From Telmatactis stephensoni (taxonomy: Eukaryota > Cnidaria > Anthozoa > Actiniaria > Isophelliidae): 64,000 nucleotides of DNA. The stretch lies in contig JALIZF010000865.1 in the NCBI GenBank assembly GCA_029948255.1, positions 1 through 64,000 of the forward strand, given 5' to 3'. Positions 1-11,352 of the stretch are shown in pieces. The notes under the pieces were generated by a model, which searched no databases, was not told the DNA's origin, and was given only the letters and a program-made list of their open reading frames with translations. How positions within the stretch are numbered: position 1 is the first letter of the stretch; every line of letters begins with the position of its first letter. Both the position numbers and the translations under genes were made by a program.

Positions 1-1245
1 TCACATCCTTGTTTCGACTTCTTTCCTTTTAAATACCCTTAAAACGGAGCACTGATGGAGAGAGGGGGGTGTCCAGATCTCCCGAGCCAGAGGCTCATGT
101 ATCAAGCATTCGAAGTTCGAATGCTTGATACAATACAATACAATACAATACAATACAATAACTTTATTATTGGTACTTTGGTATTTTCATACATGAGTAT
201 GGTCCAATAATTAAATAAAAAACAACAACAGAGAATAAATGCATATTTCTAAATATATATATATATATATCTAAATATATATAAGTATATCATCTAGCTT
301 CAGGTCTGATTCAAATCTATATTGAGTTTGATATCCCTATTTGAAATTAGTTCTATTTGTATATATAAATAAATATATATTTAAAATATTAACAGTAACT
401 GTAAGTAATACAATAATAATTATATTCATTTTGTATTTGTAACTAATTTAACTAACCTATAGCATTCTAATAGTTCGTATATATATTGACTACTTATTTT
501 TATTATATTTTTATCCTTCATATTTACTATATATTTAAATACATTTTGGTAATCAAACATCTCAAAAATTGAGTTTGTTTCTAATATCTTATTCATGAAT
601 TGTTTTCTAATTTCAATAAAATTATTGTTGGAACATTTGAAAAAATAGTGAAATTCATCGCCAATTTCTCCACTTTCACAAATGTCACATTTCCTTTTAT
701 CCCTTTCAATATTCAAATGTCTCCCTTTTTCAATTGGGAAGCTATGGGCAGACATTCTAAACTTTGAAACGGATGATCGTACTTTAAAATCTTTGATCAT
801 ATCTAAATATTCCTCAAAATGAGGTTTGTATTTTACACTTAAAAATAATTCTACTTTTGATTTAATTTCCCCTGATCTTATTCTCCCTGTTTCTTTTTCC
901 CAGTCACTCATGTAAATGTTTTTGAGAAAAGTACTAAATTGTCTGGTAAATGATTTGTCATGAATTTCCATTAAATTAAATTGACCTAATTTTACTAAAT
1001 AGGATAAAGTAGTATACCAAGAAAAATGTCCACTATCATTCAAATTTTTAGAAATTCGTAATGCTTGTGAAAGAATGGGATTTTCTTGATGACTAATCAA
1101 ATGAGTGAAAAAGTTGATCATTGAGATATAGATAGAAATATGTAATATATGTAATATATGTAATATGAGCTCTGGCTCGGGAGATCTGGGCAACCACTCC
1201 CCGCGATTTCGAAGTAAAACATTAATTGCCTTTACATACATACAT
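1..1245 (+). mobile_element. tRNA-derived SINE copy (SINE1), internally inverted and split by a LINE
   Basis: Bases 1-71 and 1168-1245 match the body and 3' end of the SINE seen complete at 22674-22935. Shared landmarks are the stretch that leads to 'aaaacggagcactgatgg' and the 3' 'ctcgggagatctgggcaacc'. Between them, 72-115 is the reverse complement of the SINE segment that should come next, followed by the same segment in forward orientation (116-138), so the middle folds back on itself. A truncated LINE fills 139-1165. The 3' end lies in a short CATA run. The two outer parts are seen directly; the order of events is inferred. Confidence 0.8.
139..1165 (-). mobile_element. 5'-truncated non-LTR retrotransposon (LINE) 3' end
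   Basis: An open frame on the minus strand (stop at 426-428, entering from about 1139) encodes the C-terminal part of a LINE ORF2. It carries the late motif 'RMSAHSFPIEKGRHL' followed by a Cys-x2-Cys-x10-His-x4-Cys knuckle (C-DIC, HYFFKC) typical of invertebrate LINE C-termini. The endonuclease and the reverse transcriptase core are absent, so the copy is 5' truncated and dead. The 3' end lies to the left and finishes in a (CAATA)n run at 126-160, read as (TATTG)n on the element's own strand. It is inserted in the SINE at 1-1245. Confidence 0.8.
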
Positions 1246-2543
1246 ACATCAACTTTATTTAAACACGATATTTGTTAAAGCTTGCGCTTTTGCCTTTATT
1301 TCCACAGAGCTCTAAGTATAAGGCGGTAGTAAACATGAGACCGGCCGGTATACTAGGGGGGGACATGAGAGTTTTCGGATCGGCGGATTCAGCCATTTTT
1401 TAGTGCAGATTTTCGATATTTTTATTTGCAGATCACTCACAATGTAAAAAATAGCGGATTGTATATTTATTTGCGTGATTTTTCGCGGTTTTAAAAGGTT
1501 TTATATTGTGGATTTACGGATTCGGGCAGCACCCCCCTGTCCGGCCTCTATAATAACAATCTGCCAATCATTAAATCAATCAGCATTGTTTTTCTTTACT
1601 TATTCCCAGGGATAGTAGCAGTAATCACCGATTCACATACTGCATGGGCAATGTGATAAAACTATAAAGCCATTGAAAATATCAGATCAAATATATATAA
1701 AATTTAGTTGTTTATACTAGTGGTTCTCAACCTTTTTTTGGGGAAGGGGGGGGGGGGGGAGGGGAGTCGGAGGGCAAAAGGTAAGAAGGGTTGCCTTTCA
1801 CAGGTTTGTCTCAGGCTAACCACAAGGCGAACTTTTTAAAAAATTGCACACTTTTTTTGCTCGCTTCTGCTCGCTTGACGACCGCAACAGAATCCTGCCT
1901 CGCGGTCTATCACAGGTAGCCCGAGTAATATATTGTAGATAGATAGATCGATAAACTTTATTTATTCTCAGGTGTGAGTGAAACTGTTGTGTGGTGCGAA
2001 TGAAAACTAAAGGAGAGGGAAGTAGAGAGGAGTATTTAGATTTAGGAGCACCGTTCCCTTCTTTCCCTTCCCCTTCCCCCCCCCCCAAACACACACACAT
2101 ACACACACATCCACTTCTCTTTTCCTCCTCAAAAGGCGCCTTCAGTGACTATCTTTGTAGAGGGCTACACAGGCTAAAAAAGAGGGTTTATGCACAGAAC
2201 TGACTAAAAAAGAGTTCGACCATTTCTCCACTTTTTCGTTTCATTATATTTCAATATTTCTTTGTCATGGAATGAGTCCAAAAAAAGTCGACTATACCAA
2301 AGGGCGGCGCAGAAATGAGACAAAACGAATTACATTTTCATCTTTTTTTGTCACTGAAGAAAAATTCAATGATTAAGTCGTGCGGGACAAGAAAATCACG
2401 AATCTCGAGCTATTATTTCGGCTTTCACGAATACATACAAAAAAAAGATTTTTTTTCTTCTTGTCCGAAAATGCTTGATCCTTAACTGACACTAGCCTCC
2501 TGTGCAGGCGTTATTAGTCCAGAAACTTACTGGATCGAGACCA
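1246..2543. other. Gene-free stretch with poly-G and short simple repeats
   Basis: No gene is seen. The stretch holds degenerate repeats of a 'cggatt' motif at 1375-1530, a G-run near 1745-1762, a C-run near 2082-2088 followed by a CA-rich stretch, and GATA repeats near 1938-1950. Open frames here are short, in low-complexity sequence, and match nothing recognisable. Confidence 0.5.
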
Positions 2544-2761
2544 AAGCCGCGGCTACACGAGCGATTTTTTGCTTGAAAAGGCGACGCGATTTTTTGAAAT
2601 CACCAACCTGGTAGCTACATGAGCGACAAATGCTGGTAGCAAAAGCTGCCGATAAAAGCGGCGTAACAAATACGAATATGGTGCACGAAATTGTAACACT
2701 GGTGATGTAAAAAATTGTATCGCCTGTGCAAGCAAAAATCGCCCGTGCAGCCACGGCTTAA
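2544..2761. mobile_element. MITE with ~60-bp terminal inverted repeats
   Basis: The left end (2544-2605, 'gccgcggctacacgagcgat') is the imperfect reverse complement of the right end (2703-2761, ending 'cgtgcagccacggctta'). The core is rich in short 'tgcttg' and 'gcgat' motifs. It belongs to the same loose family as 8656-8871, 15197-15783 and 21508-21759, whose ends also read like 'ttacacgagacgattttt'. It lies about 200 bp upstream of the transporter start codon. Confidence 0.6.
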
Positions 2762-2961
2762 AAACGCCTGCGCAGGAGGCTATGATGACACGCGCGTACG
2801 CGTCACGCGAAACCCCTGCCATTGGGAAGTCACGTGATGTTACGTAACAAAACGAGGTCATAAACCGTAATCACGAGTTTGGGTTTTTCTGCAGTCTGTA
2901 CGAAGTCCATAAGCTATTGCCTCATATTATTCGACGTTATCGTACTGTAAAGAAGTTAGTT

Positions 2962-5900
2962 ATGGGGGACGGTGTGTTAGCGTTATCAAAGGCTGGATGT
3001 TATCCATTGTATGTCCTAATTTTGCTACTGGCAACGTATTTACTGAACCAACTCGACAGATATGCCCTCGCTGTCACATCACAGCCCATGGCTCGTGAGG
3101 TGAAATTTGGCGACAAAGGCTGCTTACCATACAACTCTTCCCTTGGATCGACTATCAAGAATTTCTGTGTTAAAAGCTATCTTGATAAGGACAAAACAGA
3201 GAGGAATAAGACTGCGTAAGTTGATAATGGCCTTTCTGTAGTGTTTGCATTTGAATCTTTGCATTTTCTCATGAATTTTCAAGAGCTGACAGTGAGCTGT
3301 AGTGGAATTAGGCTATAACTTAAAACTTCGATCGTAAACTTAATTTGAGTTTGCTTCAATTTGTACCTTGCCGCCAGAATACTCGTTAAATTCTAGAATC
3401 TAACATATATACATTAATAGTTAATTTTCGTGCAAGGGTGTATTAAAATTTTCTAAACATTCACGTGATCATTTCACATGACAACTTTATTGTTTATTAT
3501 GCAATGTGTTGTTATGCAATGTACATGTACGTGACTCAGCGTATTTATTCCATTTCAAAAGTGGTCATATTGGAATTCGTTGCCACGAAATAGTCCTGTC
3601 CTAAAAGTCAAAACTGCTGTACAGTATTGATTTACCACTCTTTATTTTGGTAAGGGACCGTCTAGGCAAGGGATTATTAAATGCTTCATGCAATTTTTAC
3701 ATGCTTGTTTGAACTTCCCTACAATCTGTGTAGCTTAGTATTTAACAAATAGATTCCATTTTTCCGTGCGTCTGTACTCTAATCGATGCACAGATGACGT
3801 CAAAATGTGGTGAGAACAAAAAAGTACGCCACGAGACGAAGTCGAGTGGCGTGACTGTTGTTCTCACCGCATTTTGACGTCTTCTGTGCATCGATTAGAG
3901 TACAGATGCACGGAAAAATGGAATCTATCTGTTTTATATAATATTTATTGAAACATTCCAACCAATCAGAGCGCACGTAAGATTCGATGACGCCATCTAT
4001 GTGTGTGTACTCTAATCACACATGGTTGGTTGTTCGACCAATCAGAGCGCTCATAATATACCAATTATTATATAAAGCTTCATATATTCTTGGTTTGCAC
4101 TGACGTCATCATAACATTTTTTGGGCTAATAATATAGAATATTTTTGAATAAAATAACTTGCATCTAAAAATCCAGTTGAAGGTTTGTATTTATACGAAA
4201 TTTTTAGTCATAAGAATATTTTGATAACAAGACACGGGCGATCAAATATCTTCAGTGTGTGGTGTGAAATGTATGGGTCCACCATCTGGTGCACAACCTT
4301 TGTACACCAACATGGCAGACAATAACACGAAGGACCAAAATCACGTTAATATCACTATAATTCGTGTTTTCTATGCAAATATATTCACCAAAACAAACTT
4401 ATTTATCACTTACAAAGTTAAAGTTGTACGATTTGAATCACATTTGCCTATACTTCTGCGTCTTTACGACATACGTGACAGTGTTGCGTGACAGAAATTG
4501 ACTCGCAATAAATCGAAAGCCATTCATCGAAAGAAGTCAGTTTTTTGTGTGAGGACTTTTCTTAATGATATAAATAAAATTTCTAGGAAAGAGTTTCGTG
4601 TGATGAACAGTTTAGATTTTAGCTTTTTGATGACGTCACATGCAAACCAAGAATAGCTATTTGCACAGACATTGACATTTTCATAACATGGAAGCTGAAG
4701 GTCAGGTGGTTGCAACATTGCCGGATTTCATACTGTGGGAGACTGGGTACGAGTTCCTAAATTGTGACAATTTATTCATTTGCGCTTTGTCTTTGATGCA
4801 AAATGCCAAAAGCGTGTTCAGGACCTGGGTTGGCGGGCCATTTGGCTTCGATTTTTTATCGGTTACAGCTTAAATGAATAAATCAGAATATAATTATTGA
4901 CATCCCATGCACCATTTTGGTCTCAGCCTCTATGGTTTTAGACCCAACAACATTTATTCAATTGACTATATACTTCCCACAATCTGTGCAGCTTAGTAGA
5001 GCTTCATATATCTGTAGGAAAGATTAGCACTGATTGGGGGAAGGGAGTAGATGGTATACTATCTGACCCTTAGAAGATCACTTTGGAGTCAAACAGCAGT
5101 ACCAATTACTTCCTGTGAATCATTTTTTAATTGCTACAAATACTTAAAAAGTTCAGCGTCAATCTGAAAGGCTGGAAAAAATTTGGAATGACCTTGGAAT
5201 GACCTCATTTTCAAAATTCAGATGCATTCCCACTGAGTCCTCCCCCTGTGGGGTAATTTCACATTATTAATTTTGATACACATTTTTCTATTTTCTAGAT
5301 GCTTATCCAAGGGATCCCAATATAATAATAGTAATATCTGTATATGGGATTACGATGGTACTGGAGAAGAATACCAGATACTTGCTGGCCCTGTATTTAT
5401 TGTTGTCTACACACTTAGTGGAGTTATCTTGGGGCTTCTTACTGGAACTTTCAATCGTAAAAATATCCTTATTTTCTGTCTTCTTCTATGGAGTGCCATG
5501 ACACTTTTGACTGGCTTTGCTCAACATTACTGGCATTTATTGCTTACAAGGTTTATTCTTGGTGTTGGGTAAGTATGAGTATTGCCTCTTTCCTCATTTT
5601 TCTGTTTTTGAAGAGCTACATGTAGTCCTCTCCTTCCATCCATTCCTAATTCCTTAAATCATTCTCAATCTCTAAATTCTAGTTTCTTGATATACATTGC
5701 ATGGTAACTAGTGATTTACCAGATGTACAATATTGCATCCTTTTACATTCTCAATGTGTTCTTCTTCTTTTTTTCAGTGAAGCTGGATGTACTCCTTTTG
5801 CCACAAGTTTAATTTCAGATTACTTTGCAGAGGTAAGGAATAACTATTACTTGGTATACAAGAAGTTAAATTATAATTAAATTATAATTAAGAAGTAATG

Positions 5901-8330
5901 AAATAATTTACCAATAATTTACATTGATGACAAAAACTTGAATGTGTAAGTTATATAGTATATGTACATGTAATGTACTGAAGCAGTCAGTTTTCAGCTT
6001 GGTTTGGTTTCATTAGCACATTTTGTGCAGGAGGCACGGATACCTGTTTCTTTGTTTGTTTGTTTTTTGCTTGCCTGCCTGCCTGCCTGCCTCTCTGTCT
6101 GTCTGTCTGTCTGTTTGTCTGTTTTTGATTTATTTATTTTTACCTTATATTTCTTGTTTATTTTCTTTCTTGTAGAACCTTCGTGGTGCTGCTCTGGGTG
6201 TCTATAACTGGGGAATATACATTGGTTATAGCATGGCCTATGCCTTTGGAAACTACATTACACAGGCAAACATCAATGGTCAAGGCTGGCGCTGGGTATT
6301 CTTCATTGCAGCTATACCTGGATTCGTTGTTGGAATCTTGATGATATTTACAGTAAAAGAACCAGAGAAAACAGAAGGACAGGTAAATAGAAAGCTCCAC
6401 TGTTTAAACCATCAATCCTCTTCATGAAGTTTATAGAGGGTGGGCTGTTGGGGCTGTACCCCATACAGATATTTAGAAAATGTTTTGGAAAATGTCTATT
6501 ATAGCCTTATGCTAGGGGTTTAAAATGGTCTTCTCAAAAAGTCTGTGTCACAATTTCAGGCAAATTTCACAGGCCTTGAAATCTAAATTTTTTTTCAAAA
6601 AGCCATCTCAGCGTCTCAAATTTTAAAAGTAAAGGGAACCTTGAAAATAGTATCTTAGTTTCCCATTGCCTTGTCTTGGGTCTCGCAAAGTCTAAAATTG
6701 TCCACTCAACTCTCCTTATGTAATGTCATAACTTTTCCAGTGCGCAGTTGTTCAAAGGACAAATTAACACTAAGTTAATACAAGACAAGTCTATTCTAAT
6801 ATTAATACTAATCCTGAGTTAAAAATCAATGGTTTTCATAAGATTTAATCTTAAGTTAGTGTTTATCATTTTTTGAGCAAGTGAGCCCTATTCCTTTATT
6901 TGCCTTTGATACTCATGCTTTCCTTTGAACTAAAAGCATGTTTTACCAAAATTTCATTTCAGAGTTTTGAATTCAGCAAGATGGTTGCACTCAAGATCAA
7001 ACTACTACTGATGCTAAAGACATTTATGCGTCCCTCCATAATCATTCTGTTCATAGCCGGTGCCATACGTAATGCTGGTGGGTATGTCTGGGCGTACAAC
7101 ACTCAACCATACTTTAACAAGTATTACCCAGATACTGACGTAGGTAAATACATGAGCTGGATTCCATTGGTTGGTGGTTCATTTGGGGTAGTGTTTGGAG
7201 GATTTATATCAGACAGATTGGTGAAAAATAGAGGTTCCTATGCAAGGATCTGGGTTCTTGTTGCAAGTCAGGTAAGCTAACTATTGTTCTTCCAACATTT
7301 TGTTAGAAGCCAGTGTTCATTACAGCAGGAAGACCATTAGCTGTTAATTTATATACAGTCATTTCAGAAATCATTGTCGCTGATTGGTCTGCAACTCAAC
7401 TGAAAGGGATTATGGCTAGAAATCACTGAGGCAACTATAAAATGCATATCTTATTAGTCATGCCTCAAGCTTATAGTGCAGACCTTTGCTGGCAAGTGGT
7501 GTGGATGGTTCAGGTCCTCAATCCTCAGGGGTACAATAATTCAGAGCAAATAATTGATTGCTTCAGTGATTTCTATCCAAACTCCTTTTCGGTCGAGTCA
7601 TGTGTTCTTGACAATTAAAGTAAAATACAAATTAAAAAGCAAATCTTGATGGTACAGTGTACTTTTTTTTTTGTTTTTGTGGTAGTATTATATCAAGTAT
7701 ATTCCTATTTGTATTTGAATACTGTCTAGATTTTAGCCTGCATATCCCCTTTCCCCTCTCCCCTCCCCTCCCCTGAGAGCCGCCCATGCAGGCTATCCAC
7801 ATTAATTTGTACTTCTTTACATTTTTATAAAATTACTAATATTCAATTTAATGCCACCTTGAAAATTTCATTGATGATTTTAGTAAGATAATTTGTGTTT
7901 TTCTATTACTTTATTACAGATTCTAGCTGCCCCCTTTGCCGCAGGAGCTCTCTTCCTCAAACCGCCATGGGCATTCATCAGCCTGATTCCTTCCAACATT
8001 ATTGGTGAAATGTGGGTCGGTGTGACCCTGGCTGTAGTGGTGGAATTAGTTCCTAATGCTATACGCACAGCATCAGTAGCTTTCTACCTATTTATCATAT
8101 CTATGATAGGAGGCAATGTACCTCTTCTAGTCCCTGTTATTAAACAATCACTTGGATTACGTAATGCTCTCTATATTCTTTTCCCTGGTTTATATGTATT
8201 GAGCTCAGCTTTGTTCTTGCTGACTCTTCTTGTGCTTAAGAGAGACTTACAAAATGTGATCGACACATCTGATGTTACTTCACCATTATTGCCCGAATCT
8301 AACAAAGAAGAGTCTGACAGATTGATTTAG
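2962..8330 (+). CDS. Spinster-like major facilitator superfamily transporter, six exons, 501 aa
   Basis: Exons: 2962-3215, 5299-5568, 5778-5832, 6176-6382, 6963-7271 and 7920-8330, all with GT-AG borders and phases that close to 502 codons. The ATG at 2962 is the first one in frame; upstream in-frame sequence has no ATG. The protein is a multi-pass membrane transporter. TM1 is followed by 'LNQLDRYALAV'; the middle has 'RFILGVGEAGCTPF' across an exon border, matching the conserved TM4 signature of the Spinster/phthalate-permease branch; the loop between the two six-helix halves holds 'GGFISDRL', a good second copy of MFS motif A. The first motif A copy (LTGTFNRKN) is degenerate. Spinster proteins export lysosomal lipids or sphingosine-1-phosphate, but the substrate here cannot be read from sequence. 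Family assignment is strong; orthology to a named Spns gene is not claimed. Confidence 0.88.
3751..3926. repeat. Foldback (hairpin) element with CRE-like motifs
   Basis: The left arm 3751-3816 is nearly the perfect reverse complement of 3862-3926, about 65 bp each. Both arms contain TGACGTC-type sequence and 'ctaatcgatgcacag'. It sits in the first intron of the transporter gene, directly next to a second small element at 3933-4075. Confidence 0.75.
3933..4075. mobile_element. Short MITE with 'ttatataatat' ends and two ccaatcagagcgc boxes
   Basis: The ends are A/T-rich inverted repeats (left 'ttatataatatttatt', right 'ccaattattatataa'). Two copies of 'ccaatcagagcgc' lie inside at about 3960 and 4040. 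Related termini occur at 20188-21144 and 60686-60838. Confidence 0.5.
4654..4972. mobile_element. Degenerate inverted-repeat element, family also at 56008-56283
   Basis: The left end 'tatttgcacagacattgaca' and the right end, read on the other strand, share the pattern tagtcaattga-ataaatgttg and the 'gaagctgaagg / cctctatggtt' pair. The same ends are clearer at 56008-56283. It lies in intron 1 of the transporter. Confidence 0.4.
7735..7797. repeat. Short hairpin 'tagcctgcat...atgcaggcta'
   Basis: A 12-bp inverted repeat closes a C/T-rich loop in the last intron of the transporter gene. It may be a small MITE remnant. Confidence 0.4.
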
Positions 8331-8397
8331 ACTTATTGATAGCCTACTGAGAATGTCGCAAATATATTACAATGTATATCAGTGTCTGATAATGAGA

Positions 8398-8403
8398 AAA
8401 TAA
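8398..8403 (+). promoter_or_regulatory. Poly(A) signal AATAAA of the transporter gene
   Basis: The hexamer AATAAA lies 68 bp downstream of the TAG stop at 8328-8330, at a plausible distance for a short 3' UTR. Confidence 0.6.
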
Positions 8404-8655
8404 AAGAGCTCACCATGTCATGTTTATAGGGCTTTATCTTCTATTATGGGGCTTTCAATGTTTACATATGAGTGATTCAAATGCATCTGGTCCCGGGCTG
8501 CGCGCGGGTGGGTCTTGCGTTCACGCGAGTCCCATGCGGGCGAAAGGGAGGTCTGAGTCCACAAGGAATTCTGTGTTGACGAGCCAAGGGCCAATTTTCT
8601 AATCATTCCTTTGGAATAATACGTCCAGCCATTTCAAAAACGTTTGACTTATATT
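8404..8655. other. Intergenic, nothing recognised
   Basis: Sequence downstream of the transporter. A G/C-rich patch at 8495-8560 has no recognisable gene. Overlapping frames on both strands are short and unsupported. Confidence 0.4.
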
Positions 8656-8871
8656 AAGGCGCTATTACACGCAGTGCATTTTTTCTGTCACTTGTATCCC
8701 AACAACTCGTCGCAAGGGCTGTCAGTTAAAAGCCGAAAAAACGTTACTACAATCGTTGTCTGCAATAATTTTGAGTGATACAGGGTATGATACTAGCTCT
8801 GAAACGTCTCGTGCAACTTGCTTTTAGCGAGACGAGTTGCAGAAAAAAATTGCATCTAATAACGCCCTTAC
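8656..8871. mobile_element. MITE, 'aaggcgctattacacg' family
   Basis: The left end (8656 on) and the right end (to 8871, 'aataacgccctta') are inverted repeats of about 50 bp that include 'caactcgt'. It lies between the transporter and gene A. Confidence 0.55.
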
Positions 8872-9639
8872 TGACAAGGAGCGAAATGTAAACTGCTTTG
8901 CGACACTGCATATATTGACGTTTTTTCTGTATACAGGATCGATGCTTTGAGAACCAACCGTACTGACTCTCTCTTGTCAGTATTACAGTGTTGGGCATCG
9001 ATATATAACGTAGTCTGGCAATAACTGAAATTTACATCCAATTGGCTGCGTGAAGACCCCTTATCGTGAAGATGGACATGTGCTAAAACCCGGAACACGT
9101 ACCGGAACGGAACAGCCGGAACGAAACCACCGGAACGACCGAAACCACCGGTACGGAACAGCCGGAACCGTTTCGGTAAAAAAATTTTTGAAAAAAAAAA
9201 TTGATGACATGTTTAACCAATGAATAAGCAATAAAAACCAAAAGAATTAAATACAAAGAAACACACAAGGAGCTAGCAGACAGCTCGCTCTTCCTCTAGC
9301 TTTATTTGCTTTCCAGTACTGAAAAAGCTGACAGGGAATTTGACATTAACATGATGGGTAGCAAATCCCCACGAGCATCGTGGACTGCTAAACAGGATAT
9401 TGCATTAACTGTATCATTATTAAACTCTGACCAAGTGCGGGGACACCCATTCCCTGTCAGTTTGTCATCGCATATTCTGCCAAAAATTGATTACCAAGCA
9501 TTTTCCACGGTCAATAATACAATACCAAGAGAGCATGAACATTTTTATGCCATCAGCAATTTCTTCAATTAATCGAGTGGAGTTATAAAACTTCATGTAC
9601 CTATAATATATACTTGTCTCTAGTTTCATTTTCACCCGA

Positions 9640-9932
9640 GGCCTACCCGGGGCCCTAAAATCGCCGTTATTTTGGGCGATCTTGGGCGTCGATCTTAGGC
9701 GATCTTAGGCGATATTGGGAATTTTAGCCATTTCGAGTTGGCGCGCGCTCTTAGGCGCTCTTGGGCGATATTGAGCGATCTTGGGCGATCTTTGGCGATC
9801 TTAGACGATCTTAGGCGATATTGGGAAATTTTAGCCATTTCGAGTTGGCGCTCTTAGGCACTCTTGGGCGATATTGAGCGATCTTGGGCGATATTAGGCG
9901 ATATTAGGCAATTTTAGGGCCCGGAGTAGGCC
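9640..9932. mobile_element. Nested TIR element filled with 'ggcgatcttg' tandem repeats
   Basis: The ends 'ggcctacccggggccctaaa' and its imperfect reverse complement (ending 'gggcccggagtaggcc') bound a core of about a dozen degenerate copies of 'gcgatcttgggcgatattg'. The flanks 'tcacccga' (9632-9639) and 'tcacccgg' (9933-9940) look like an 8-bp target duplication with one mismatch. It sits inside the larger 9077-11958 element. Confidence 0.65.
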
Positions 9933-10145
9933 TCACCCGGCAACCTCACTGTGCATATCGATTAGACTTTGACCCGAGAGACCTGAGACTTGACATGGTG
10001 GCTAAATCTCTGGGCACGTACGATCAGCCAGAATATTATTCAAAAATAAAGATCACTGGTAAAACAGATTTGTTTATAGGCTACAAGTTGCAGTATCGTG
10101 GATCGCTAAATGGCCGCTCAGTAAAGTTTCATATTGACGTGATAA

Positions 10146-11352
10146 CCCGACGTAACTCGACGTAGTTAATCGAACTTTATCGAACCTAATCGAACTTAAT
10201 CGAACGATTCGGTTCGATTAGTTCGATAATCGAACACAATTGAACCAAAACATTTCTGTGCGAGTTAGATTGCGTTTGAGTTCCAATCGAACTCAATCGA
10301 ACACCCGTTGAAAAACACTTAAAGTCCTTATGACACATAATTTTTTATTTTCAAACTTAGTTATTTTTAGAGAGCATAGTGAAGATCTTTTTACCCCGGT
10401 TTTCCTTACCTCGTATTTTCTGAGATATGAAGGTTTCAAATGTCAAAATGCAAATTTGATGACGTAAGAGGAGGCAACACTGCAAACTTCTCATGGGTTT
10501 TACAAAAAGAGGACTTCAATTCGAGAGCCAGATTTTTTACTAAACAACAGGCTTTGCCAATGGAAATGAGTTACAAATGGAAAAATACAAGTAGTTTAAA
10601 TTCTCTTGTTTTTGTATAATAAATGATTACTCCTCTTACGTCATCACATATTTGCATTTTGAAATTTGAAACCTTTATATCTCAGAAAATATGGAGTGAG
10701 GAAAAACAAGATTAAAAGATCTTTACTATGCTTTCTATCAAGAACTGAGTTTGAAAATAAAATATTATCCGTCATAGGGACTTTAACTTCACACAAATTA
10801 CCAAATTTCCACTGAAGCTCCAAGTACAAATGACGAGGATGAAAGCCAAGCAATTGACGAGAACTTTGAACCAAATCGGGGTACAGAACATGTTAAAAGA
10901 AATGGACGACTAAGGAATGGCAGCCGGCGGGATATAGCGCGACAGCTTGTTTGTTTTAAGACAGATTCATCGGGGATTCACATTGCCATTGCCCTAACGT
11001 AACTGGGATTGTAATAAAATTGAATAAAAAAATTATTTCTTTACTTATTCGTTATTTGGGGAATCCGCACTAATGATACTTGTATTACCCCACTGATCTC
11101 CAGTCGAATGGTATCTATATCCTCTGTTTGTTTCTAACAAAATTGAACCTATTTGAACTCAATTGAACAAATCGAACTACTCGAATTCAATTGAACCGTT
11201 CGATTAGTTCGATTGCGCAAAAAAAATTGTGAGCTAGTTCGATTTTTTCGATTACCGAACTCAATCGAACCCAATCGCGTGATTGAGTTCGATTAAATTC
11301 GATGAAGTTCGATTAATCGAACGTTCGATTTGGTTCAATTAGCTACGTCGGG
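10146..11352. mobile_element. Nested 1.2-kb TIR element with a perfect 8-bp target duplication
   Basis: The ends are CCCGACGTA and TACGTCGGG. The flanks are identical 8-mers, CGTGATAA at 10138-10145 and 11353-11360. Both subterminal regions are dense in 'aatcgaac' and 'gttcgatt' motifs in opposite orientation. There is no transposase ORF, so it is non-autonomous. An 8-bp duplication fits the hAT or P superfamilies. Confidence 0.85.
10320..10790. mobile_element. MITE nested in the 8-bp-TSD element
   Basis: The left end 'aaagtccttatgac' and right end 'gtcatagggactttaa' begin inverted repeats of about 140 bp, including 'tttctgagatatgaaggttt' on one side and its complement on the other. It is the innermost layer of the nest in the gene A promoter. 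Confidence 0.75.

Noticed and set aside
2553..2861. Two overlapping minus-strand frames upstream of the transporter
   Set aside because: They fall on the MITE at 2544-2761; the frames come from its repeats.
2917..2961. Earlier start for the transporter
   Set aside because: The upstream extension begins at TTG with no in-frame ATG; the ATG at 2962 is preferred.
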